5,010 nucleotides of DNA, taken from the NCBI GenBank assembly GCA_023423475.1, contig JAFAFN010000589.1, positions 1-5,010 on the forward strand. Reading direction: 5' to 3'. How positions within the stretch are numbered: position 1 is the stretch's first letter; each line of letters starts with the position of its first letter. Shown in pieces: positions 1 through 5,010 of this stretch. This stretch comes from Actinomycetes bacterium (lineage in GTDB: Bacteria > Actinomycetota > Acidimicrobiia > Acidimicrobiales > Microtrichaceae). Below the pieces are notes generated by a model. The model was not told the DNA's origin. It ran no database searches and worked only from the letters and a program-made list of their open reading frames with translations. The translations under genes and the position numbers were made by a program.

Positions 1-423
1 ACGGAATGGCGCGGGTGGCTGGCCGACTTCGCCGCGCTGGTGCGTCGCGAGTTGGGCTCGTCGGCTGCGACGTTGCTGAACGCGACCCGTGATGACGCGT
101 CCATGCGGATCGACATCGGCGAACCGGGCCTGCGGCTCTTGATGGCGGCTGGGTTCAGTTCGGTGGAAGCGGCGTACGCCGTGTGGCTCGTCGTCCGGGT
201 GGCGATCACCGCGTCGAGCGGCACCGATCCGAGCTTCACCCGGTTCCTGGAGCCGACCGCCGAGCTGGTCGACGCTGCGGGAGACGCGGACACCTTCGTC
301 GCGCTGCGTCGGGTCCACGATGACCTCACCACCTCAGAGGACCACGACACCTTCACGTTCGATCTGGAGATCGTGCTGGATGGCATCGCCGCCCGGCTCG
401 AACGAGCAACAACAGGAGACTGA
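1..423 (+). CDS. TetR/AcrR-family transcriptional regulator, C-terminal ligand-binding half (5' truncated by window edge)
   Basis: The frame is open from the first base, so the true start lies upstream; the visible part is 140 residues. It matches the all-helical C-terminal ligand-binding and dimerisation domain of TetR-type repressors. Visible residues 1-18 (TEWRGWLADFAALVRREL) resemble the helix that opens this domain. Residues 43-70 (from GLRLL through the hydrophobic VWLVVRVAIT) look like the helix with 'AAGFS..EA' phrasing seen in TetR_C_1-type domains. Residues 118-133 (FTFDLEIVLDGIAARL) match the typical closing 'FxFgLelilDGL' helix. The DNA-binding helix-turn-helix, roughly 70-80 residues, is not in the window. 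The stop codon is one base from the next gene's ATG, so regulator and oxidoreductase are probably co-transcribed, which suggests local autoregulation by a ligand linked to the pathway. Ligand and operator cannot be read from this fragment. An unrelated helical protein is possible but less likely. Confidence 0.72.
   Translation, partial: TEWRGWLADFAALVRRELGSSAATLLNATRDDASMRIDIGEPGLRLLMAAGFSSVEAAYAVWLVVRVAITASSGTDPSFTRFLEPTAELVDAAGDADTFVALRRVHDDLTTSEDHDTFTFDLEIVLDGIAARLERATTGD
414..418 (+). promoter_or_regulatory. Ribosome binding site of the OYE-family gene
   Basis: AGGAG lies six bases before the ATG at 425, inside the last codons of the upstream regulator gene. It selects the ATG at 425 over the upstream extension of the same frame, which would overlap the regulator gene and adds an unrelated-looking low-complexity leader. 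Confidence 0.75.
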
Positions 424-424
424 C

Positions 425-1636
425 ATGGCCGTCACCACCGCCCGGCCCGACATCGACGCATTCGAACCGGCCCAGCTCGGCCCCCTGACGCTCCGCAACC
501 GGGTCATCAAGGCCGCGACGTTCGAAGGCGTGATGCCCCGTGGAGCGGTCACCGACGACCTGATCGAGTTCCACACGACCGTGGCCCGAGGCGGCGCAGC
601 GCTCAGCACTGTCGCCTACTGCGCGGTGTCGATGGGCGGTCGGGTGAGCAGCGACACGATGGTGATGACCGAGTCCCTCATCGGCGATCTCCAGCGCCTC
701 ACCTCTGCGGTGCACGCCGAGGGCGCGCTGGTGTCGGCGCAACTCGGTCACGCGGGCCTCGTCGCCCAGGCCCAGTCGAAGCGCCACCCGAGCCTGGCTC
801 CCTCTGGCCGGTTCAGCGCACCGGCGAAGGGGTGGGTCAAGGGCGCGACACGCCGAGACCTCGACGAGGTCGTGGCCGACTTCGAGCGTGCAGCCCGCGT
901 CGCGATCGACGCCGGGTTCGACGCGCTCGAGATCCACCTCGCCCACAACTACCTGCTGAGCTCGTTCTTCAGCCCCAACCTCAACCGGCGCCGCGACGAG
1001 TTCGGCGGAAGCATCGAGAACCGCGCCACGTTCCCCAGACGAGTCGTCGACGCGGTGCGCCGAGTCGCTGACGGCAAGGTGGCGGTGCTGGCGAAGTTCA
1101 ACATGGCCGACGGCGTCGAGCGCGGCCTGTGGCTCGAGGAGAGCCTGCAGTTCGCCCAGCTCCTCGAACAGGACGGCGCGCTCGACGCACTTGAGTTGAC
1201 CGGCGGCAGCTCGCTGCTCAACGGCATGTACTACTTCCGCGGGGACGTGCCCCTCCGCGAGTTCGCCGCCGCGCAGGGCCCCATTGTGGGACTCGGCGTG
1301 CGGGCGTTCGGTCGGCGCATCCTCCCGGAGTTGCCGTTCGAGGAGGCGTTCTTCCTGCCGTTCGCCCGGCAGTTCCGCCGAGAGCTCGACATGCCGCTGA
1401 TCCTTCTCGGCGGCATCAACGAACGGACCACGATCGACGGTGCTCTCGGCGAGGGATTCGAGTTCGTCGCCATGGCCCGGGCACTGCTACGGGAACCAGA
1501 TTTGGTCAACAGGATGGCGACCTCACCGAACGCCGTGGGGCTGTGTGTGCACTGCAACAAGTGCATGGCCACCATCTACAGCCGGACCCGCTGCGTCCTC
1601 GCGGCCGGAGCTGACGGAACAGGCTCGGGCCGTTGA
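425..1636 (+). CDS. Old Yellow Enzyme-family FMN-dependent oxidoreductase (NADH:flavin oxidoreductase type)
   Basis: A 403-residue TIM-barrel flavoenzyme. Family members transfer hydride from NAD(P)H through FMN to activated C=C bonds or related groups; the substrate here is unknown. Residues 12-33 (AFEPAQLGPLTLRNRVIKAA then TF) form the opening strand and flavin-contact loop. Q106 in QLGHAG is the usual flavin-contacting Gln. The segment IHLAHNYLLSSFF (170-182) carries the His/His pair H171/H174 that binds the substrate oxyanion, and Y176 at the usual proton-donor position. SPNLNRRRDEFGGSIENR (183-200) is the hallmark loop. FVAMARALLREPDL (347-360) is the FMN-phosphate region. Near the C-terminus are four cysteines, C374-x2-C377-x2-C380-x9-C390, resembling the [4Fe-4S] site of 2,4-dienoyl-CoA reductase-type relatives with shorter spacing. 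The chain ends 13 residues later, so the extra FAD/NAD domain of those relatives is absent. It starts at ATG 425 (good ribosome binding site) and overlaps the SDR gene by 4 nt. Probably cytoplasmic. Family call firm, substrate unknown. Confidence 0.93.
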   Translation: MAVTTARPDIDAFEPAQLGPLTLRNRVIKAATFEGVMPRGAVTDDLIEFHTTVARGGAALSTVAYCAVSMGGRVSSDTMVMTESLIGDLQRLTSAVHAEGALVSAQLGHAGLVAQAQSKRHPSLAPSGRFSAPAKGWVKGATRRDLDEVVADFERAARVAIDAGFDALEIHLAHNYLLSSFFSPNLNRRRDEFGGSIENRATFPRRVVDAVRRVADGKVAVLAKFNMADGVERGLWLEESLQFAQLLEQDGALDALELTGGSSLLNGMYYFRGDVPLREFAAAQGPIVGLGVRAFGRRILPELPFEEAFFLPFARQFRRELDMPLILLGGINERTTIDGALGEGFEFVAMARALLREPDLVNRMATSPNAVGLCVHCNKCMATIYSRTRCVLAAGADGTGSGR

Positions 1637-2445
1637 AGCGGCTCAGCGGACGAGTCGCTGTCGTCACCGGAGCGGGCAGCGGGATCGGCCGTGCGACCAG
1701 CCTGGCCCTCGCCGAGCGCGGGTGCTCGATCGCAGTGGTCGACGTGCAGCCCGACGGTGCCGAGGAGACCGCTGATCTGATCCGTTCGCTCGGCACCCGG
1801 GCGAGCGTGCACGTCGCGGATGTGCGTGATCCGAAGCGCATGGGCGAGCTCCCGTCCGAGGTCGAGGGCTCGCTCGGTTCGTGCCAGATCTTGGTGAACA
1901 ACGCCGGGGTGACCGCTGCTGGCGCGTTCGCGGATGAGACGGTCGAGGATCTGCGCTGGATCGTCGACATCAACGTGTGGGGTGTGGTGCACGGATGCCG
2001 TGCGTTCCTGCCGATGCTGCGGGAGGCCGACGAGGCTCACATCGTCAACATGTCGAGCATGGTCGGGTTGCTCGGTCTTCCTCACAACGTGTCGTACTCG
2101 CTCACCAAGGGCGCGGTGCGGGCGTTCAGCGAAGCGCTGCGCGGCGAGCTGGTCACCACCAAGGTGGGGGTCACCGTGGCCTTCCCGGGCGCGATCCACA
2201 CCAACATCACCACTGGTGCGCGGGGTGGGCAGGCCGCTCGGCTCGCCGAGATGGGGCAGTCCCGTCTGGCGCCCCACGTGATGAGGCCGCCCTCCGCGGT
2301 CGCTCGTCGGATCGTGTCGGCGATCGAACGCGACCGTGCACGTGTCGTCGTCGGGCCCGACGCCCACGTCGTGAGTGCGCTCACCCGGGTGCTGCCCGGG
2401 CGATCGGGCCTCGTCGGCCGTCTCACGAGCCGCCTCGACGCATGA
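1633..2445 (+). CDS. Short-chain dehydrogenase/reductase (SDR), classical type, probably NAD(H)-dependent
   Basis: A 270-residue Rossmann-fold oxidoreductase that would interconvert an alcohol and a carbonyl. The cofactor motif TGAGSGIG is at 12-19. The second strand ends VVDVQ with D37, the acidic position that usually favours NAD(H) over NADP(H). D63 (VADV) contacts adenine, NNAG is at 89-92 and the structural Asn is N114 (DINVWG). The catalytic triad is S142, Y155 and K159 (YSLTK), and the P185-G186 turn follows. Length is slightly above the classical 250 because of a basic C-terminal tail. The start must be TTG at 1633: an in-frame TGA at 1612-1614 closes the frame upstream, no other start codon lies between it and the cofactor motif, and it gives the standard MKRLSGRVAVVTG opening. 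There is no strong ribosome binding site; the TTGA overlap with the OYE stop suggests translational coupling. Family call is firm; substrate specificity cannot be read. Confidence 0.94.
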   Translation: MKRLSGRVAVVTGAGSGIGRATSLALAERGCSIAVVDVQPDGAEETADLIRSLGTRASVHVADVRDPKRMGELPSEVEGSLGSCQILVNNAGVTAAGAFADETVEDLRWIVDINVWGVVHGCRAFLPMLREADEAHIVNMSSMVGLLGLPHNVSYSLTKGAVRAFSEALRGELVTTKVGVTVAFPGAIHTNITTGARGGQAARLAEMGQSRLAPHVMRPPSAVARRIVSAIERDRARVVVGPDAHVVSALTRVLPGRSGLVGRLTSRLDA

Positions 2446-3635
2446 TGTCGAACATGGACTTCCCCGCGTTCGCCGTCGCCTGCGGCGAGGAAGGCTCCGA
2501 CCCGCTCGTGCTACACGAAGGACGGGTCGTCCGCGTCGACCAGTACCGGGCAAGCGGACATCTCGAACGGCTCGACGCGGACCTCGCAGATGTCGGGGGG
2601 CTCGGAGTGAAGGTGTGGCGCTACGGCATGCCCTGGCGGCTGACCGAACCGGAACCCGGGGTCTACGACTGGACGCTGTGGGATCGAGCGCTCGAGGCGT
2701 GCCGGCGCCACGGGCTCGACCCGGTGATCGACCTGTGCCACTTCGGTCTGCCCGACCACCACGGCGGGTTCTGCGACACCACGTGGGTCGACGGTTTCGC
2801 CCGCTACGTCGACGCGTTCCTGGCCCGCTATCCAGAACCACGGTGGTTCACGCCCGTCAACGAGCCGGGCATCACCGCCATGTTCTCCGCGCTCCTCGGC
2901 ATGTGGAACGACCGCCTCGCCAGCGAGGGCGACTACTTCGTCGCGCTGGGAAACGTCGTGCTCGCGAACCTCGAGGCACTCGCCCGCATCCGAGCCGACC
3001 GAGACGGCTGGTGGATCGGGTCCGAAGGCTTCGGCTGCGACCTCGCCGACGCCGACGACGAGGCCGGCATCCGCGCCGCCACCCGTGCCCGTGACCTGCA
3101 GCAGGCCGTCTGGGATCTGCACCTCGGTCTCGCACCCCGGGGCGGCGCGGCACGACTGACCGATGTCGTGGCCGACTCGATCCAGTCGCGCATCGAGGCC
3201 CTCGTCGGAGTCGTCCCACCCGACCGGATCATCGCCGGCCACGACATCTACCCCGTCAGCGTCACCGCGCACGGGACACGTGCCGGTAGGCCGCTGTCGA
3301 TCGCCGATCGCGTCGGGGCCTACGAGGACGAGGCGACCGCCTGGCATGAGCGCTACCAGGTGCCGTTCTGGGTGTCCGAGACCTCCAACCTCGGCCTTGC
3401 GGTCGACCAGGGCAGCGAGTGGCTCGCCGCACTCACCGCATCGCTCGACACCCTGTCGGCGAGCGGCCTGCCGGTCCGGGGGATCTGCTGGTACAGCCGA
3501 GGCGACCAGTACGACTGGGACACAGCGCTGATGTCGCCGATCGGCACCGTCACCGAAGTCGGACTCTTCGACGCCCAACGGCACCCACGCCCGGTGGCGC
3601 AGCACTACGCCACGCTCGCCCGCCGACACCCCTGA
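2442..3635 (+). CDS. Compact GH1-like (clan GH-A) retaining glycosidase, putative beta-glucosidase type
   Basis: 397 residues that look like a (beta/alpha)8 glycoside hydrolase related to family GH1. WRYGMPWRLTEPEPGVYDW (59-77) matches the early 'R-x-S/G-x-x-W ... P-x-x-G-x-x-D/N-W' stretch. LCHFGLPDH (98-106) aligns with the GH1 'L-x-H-F/W-x-x-P' strand. TPVNEP (137-142) supplies the predicted acid/base E141. WVSETSN (310-316) supplies the predicted nucleophile E313. CWYSRGDQYDW (349-359) resembles the GH1 C-terminal 'WS..DN.EW' aglycone-site segment. It is shorter than usual GH1 enzymes (about 440-480 residues), and the nucleophile context SETSN departs from the GH1 TENG. It may belong to a divergent GH-A group like the short domains fused to RmlD-type reductases. 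No signal peptide, so an imported or intracellular glycoside is the likely substrate. The start overlaps the SDR stop as ATGA; ATGs at 2445 and 2454 are in-frame alternatives and none has a clear ribosome binding site. Sugar and aglycone are unknown. Confidence 0.85.
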   Translation: MMSNMDFPAFAVACGEEGSDPLVLHEGRVVRVDQYRASGHLERLDADLADVGGLGVKVWRYGMPWRLTEPEPGVYDWTLWDRALEACRRHGLDPVIDLCHFGLPDHHGGFCDTTWVDGFARYVDAFLARYPEPRWFTPVNEPGITAMFSALLGMWNDRLASEGDYFVALGNVVLANLEALARIRADRDGWWIGSEGFGCDLADADDEAGIRAATRARDLQQAVWDLHLGLAPRGGAARLTDVVADSIQSRIEALVGVVPPDRIIAGHDIYPVSVTAHGTRAGRPLSIADRVGAYEDEATAWHERYQVPFWVSETSNLGLAVDQGSEWLAALTASLDTLSASGLPVRGICWYSRGDQYDWDTALMSPIGTVTEVGLFDAQRHPRPVAQHYATLARRHP

Positions 3636-3666
3636 AAGAGCAGCGAAGCAGCACCGAACCCTCACG

Positions 3667-3671
3667 AGGAG
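3667..3671 (+). promoter_or_regulatory. Ribosome binding site of the DUF2804 gene
   Basis: AGGAG lies eight bases before the GTG at 3680, in the 44-nt gap after the glycosidase stop codon. It supports GTG as the start. An ATG at 3672 is in another frame and stops after three codons. The gap shows no hairpin or promoter-like element I would defend, so the gene probably shares the upstream transcript but starts translation independently. Confidence 0.7.
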
Positions 3672-3679
3672 ATGGCGAC

Positions 3680-4705
3680 GTGACCCACGAGAACGAGCTG
3701 ACATCCGAGATCGACCTGTGCACGCCCGACGGCAGACGGCTGAACCGTGCCGCTCTCGGCTGGTCACGCCGACCGCTGCACCGGGCGAACCTGGATGGCT
3801 GCTTCGGTATCAACAAGCGCTGGGACTACTGGGCGATCCTCGCCGGTGACCTCGTCGTGTCGTCGGTCTACGCGGACATCGACCACTTCGGTCTGGCCGA
3901 CGTCTGGTGGGCCGACCTGGCCGCGGGAACAACAGGAGGCAATGGGATCATCACGACCGACCGTGGTGCACTCGTCCTGCCGGACCGCCCCGGGACCACT
4001 CCGCTTCGCGTCGAGCGCGACGGCTTCGCGCTGGAGATCGTCGATGAGCCCGGATCGACGCGCCTTCGCGCCTCGTGGACCGAGCACGACGGGACACCGG
4101 GCGCACTCGACGTGTCGATCGAACTGCCCGAGGGCCACGAGTCGCTCAACGTAGTGATCCCGTGGAGTGACGAGCGGTTCAACTACACCTCCAAGCACCA
4201 GGCCCGACCTGCCACCGGCCAGCTCACCGTCGGAGACCGGCACTCGGCGATCGGCGGTGGTAGCTCGGACGCGTGGGGCGTGCTCGACGTAGGGCGTGGG
4301 CGCTGGCCATCGGAGATCACGTGGAACTGGGGTGGCGGCGCCGGACGGTGCGGCGCGCACGTCGTCGGGTTGCAGTTCGGCGCGAAGTGGACGGAGGGTT
4401 CGGGCTACACCGAGAACGGCCTGATCGTGGACGGCCGACTCACCAAGCTCGGCCGCGAGCTCGACTGGTCCTACGACTGGGACGATCCGCTCAGCCCCTG
4501 GCGCGTGGTCGACCCCGGCGGACAGCTCGATGTGACGCTGCAGCCCCGCTACGACAAGCACACGAAGCTCCCAGGACGCGACCAGGGATCGGAGACCCAC
4601 CAGGTCTTCGGAACCTGGTCGGGCCGCCTTCGCACCGACGACGGTATCGAGATCGAGATAGACGACATCCAGGGCTTCGCGGAAGAAGCACGCCAGGAGT
4701 GGTGA
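3680..4705 (+). CDS. DUF2804 family protein, function unknown
   Basis: 341 residues, full length for the family as I know it. Hallmarks in order: a short N-terminal TPDGRRLNRAALGWSRRPLH (15-34) with the GWSR-x-PL signature; NKRWDYWAI (45-53); ADIDHFGLADVWWADL (65-80); ESLNVVIPWSDERFNYTSKH (154-173), a highly characteristic block; VLDVGRGRWPSEITWNWGGG (201-220); and GLQFGAKWTEGSGYTENGLI (230-249) followed by DGRLTK (251-256). The C-terminal part (285-341) includes the THQVFGTWSG block. It is rich in Trp, Asp and Gly with alternating strand-like segments, suggesting a mostly beta fold with an aromatic-lined pocket; that is inference. No signal peptide or membrane segment is visible. I know of no established biochemical role for DUF2804. 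Its place at the end of a glycosidase/SDR/OYE operon suggests binding or modification of the same small molecule or sugar, but this is context only. The GTG start is supported by the AGGAG and by the family's usual N-terminus. Confidence 0.88.
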   Translation: MTHENELTSEIDLCTPDGRRLNRAALGWSRRPLHRANLDGCFGINKRWDYWAILAGDLVVSSVYADIDHFGLADVWWADLAAGTTGGNGIITTDRGALVLPDRPGTTPLRVERDGFALEIVDEPGSTRLRASWTEHDGTPGALDVSIELPEGHESLNVVIPWSDERFNYTSKHQARPATGQLTVGDRHSAIGGGSSDAWGVLDVGRGRWPSEITWNWGGGAGRCGAHVVGLQFGAKWTEGSGYTENGLIVDGRLTKLGRELDWSYDWDDPLSPWRVVDPGGQLDVTLQPRYDKHTKLPGRDQGSETHQVFGTWSGRLRTDDGIEIEIDDIQGFAEEARQEW

Positions 4706-4741
4706 ACGACAGTCGGCGAGGTCGGGGCTCAATCGGTAACG

Positions 4742-4764
4742 GGCTCTTCGGATTTCAGGGTGGG
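4742..4764. repeat. Terminal inverted repeat of the ISL3-type element (one copy visible)
   Basis: The segment opens with GGCTCTTCGGATTTCAGGGT, which resembles the GGCTCTTC-type ends that I recall for ISL3-family elements. It overlaps the last codons of the transposase gene, whose stop codon lies about 13 bases from the element's tip. The inner limit is approximate because the partner repeat is outside the window. Confidence 0.6.
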
Positions 4765-5010
4765 GAGATCGGCTTGAGCGTGGCGAGTAGGTCCCAGTTG
4801 GGTCGGCTGGCGTAGAGCAGGACTCGGAGCCGGTAGTTGCGGAAACGGCGGAACCCGAACCCGATGCGCTTGATGACCTTGATCAGGTTGTTGGTGGCCT
4901 CGGTCGGCCCGTTGGACACCTGGGCTTGGTGCCAGGCGCAGATCTCGTGCCGCCAGGTGCGAAGCGTCCGTCCAAGCTGACGCAGCTCCGGCGACATCGC
5001 TGGCTCGAGC
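4755..5010 (-). CDS. ISL3-family transposase, C-terminal fragment (5' part beyond window)
   Basis: The frame runs in from the right edge (LEPAMSPELRQLGRTLRTW...) and ends at the stop codon at 4755-4757, giving about 85 residues. An internal ATG at 4997 is not the real start, because the frame continues through it off the window. The block SNGPTEATNNLIKVIKRIGFGF is characteristic of ISL3 DDE transposases: the Glu in GPTEATN is taken as the final acidic residue of the DDE catalytic triad. The following RRFRNYRLRVLLYASRPNWDLLATLKP is the usual ISL3 C-terminal helix and tail. The reading frame is intact over the visible part, so the element could be full-length and active, but the other two catalytic Asp residues are not in view. 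It is opposite in orientation to the metabolic operon and is unrelated to it functionally. Confidence 0.9.
   Translation of the reverse strand, partial: LEPAMSPELRQLGRTLRTWRHEICAWHQAQVSNGPTEATNNLIKVIKRIGFGFRRFRNYRLRVLLYASRPNWDLLATLKPISPP

Larger units (their letters stand above)
4742..5010 (-). mobile_element. ISL3-family insertion sequence, one terminal segment (continues beyond the window)
   Basis: The transposase-downstream end of an insertion sequence, defined by a recognisable ISL3-type transposase C-terminus on the minus strand and a terminal sequence starting GGCTCTTCGG just outside its stop codon. The boundary is placed at 4742; the G at 4741 could be element or flank. ISL3 elements usually duplicate about 8 bp of target, so a copy of the bases directly left of the boundary (TCGGTAAC at 4733-4740, or the same window shifted by one) would be expected beyond the other end. 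The element sits about 35 nt after the DUF2804 stop and interrupts nothing visible, but it may have displaced the operon's natural end. Confidence 0.8.

Noticed and set aside
40..423. Treating the GTG at 40 as the start of the regulator gene
   Set aside because: The frame is open from base 1 and the residues before 40 continue the expected first helix of the TetR ligand-binding domain, so the GTG is an internal Val codon and the gene is truncated by the window.
1977..2441. Upstream extension of the glycosidase frame into the SDR gene
   Set aside because: The extra residues are a basic, low-complexity out-of-frame reading of the SDR coding sequence. The ATGA junction at 2442 gives a normal glycosidase N-terminus.
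1576..2841. Long open frame on the minus strand (about 420 codons) opposite the SDR and glycosidase genes
   Set aside because: It encodes an Arg/Pro/Gly/His-rich low-complexity product with no family resemblance, and it lies antisense to two genes with intact catalytic motifs. This is a typical high-GC shadow frame.
2511..3767. Long minus-strand open frame opposite the glycosidase gene
   Set aside because: It has no recognisable domain, its composition reflects the complement of the glycosidase codons, and it runs across the junction between two real genes.
3934..3944. Strong AGGAGG followed by ATG inside the DUF2804 gene
   Set aside because: The ATG is only two bases from the AGGAGG, is out of frame with DUF2804, and opens a Ser/Arg/Pro-rich frame with no family features. 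It shares an 11-nt string (AACAACAGGAG) with the real ribosome binding site region near 408-418, which looks coincidental.
3764..4732. Minus-strand open frame of about 320 codons opposite the DUF2804 gene
   Set aside because: It is antisense to a gene carrying all DUF2804 signature blocks, and its own product shows no recognisable motif.
4706..4741. Possible terminator between DUF2804 and the insertion sequence
   Set aside because: Short GTCGG and GGTCGGGG repeats are present, but no inverted repeat with a stable stem or a T-run was found.

Overview
The window is GC-rich, with a strong G/C bias at third codon positions, tightly packed or overlapping genes and one TTG and one GTG start. This suggests a high-GC actinobacterium. 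An Acidimicrobiia- or Mycobacteriales-like environmental lineage is my guess from codon use and protein style; no marker gene is present to settle it.

Layout: positions 1-4705 hold one compact, co-directional (+) gene run. (a) The C-terminal 140 residues of a TetR/AcrR-type regulator (1-423; its DNA-binding half lies outside the window). (b) One base later, an Old Yellow Enzyme (OYE)-family FMN oxidoreductase (425-1636). (c) An NAD(H)-type short-chain dehydrogenase/reductase (SDR) starting with TTG and overlapping it by 4 nt (1633-2445). (d) A compact GH1-like (clan GH-A) glycosidase overlapping by ATGA (2442-3635). (e) After 44 nt with a good ribosome binding site, a DUF2804 protein of unknown function (3680-4705). 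The spacing implies one transcript with translational coupling, whose promoter and operator would lie left of the window. The right edge (about 4742-5010) is the terminal part of an ISL3-family insertion sequence on the opposite strand, ending about 35 nt after the DUF2804 stop codon.

How the genes may work together (inference): none of the four complete proteins shows a signal peptide or membrane segment, so they are probably cytoplasmic. A retaining glycosidase, an SDR that interconverts an alcohol and a carbonyl, and an OYE that acts on an activated C=C bond or a related redox group would suit uptake and dismantling (or tailoring) of a glycosylated small molecule such as a terpenoid, steroid or aromatic glycoside. 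The TetR-type regulator would sense the ligand. DUF2804 is the unexplained member and the most interesting one. No RNA gene, CRISPR array, integrase or convincing terminator was seen, and there is no gene-free stretch longer than 300 nt.
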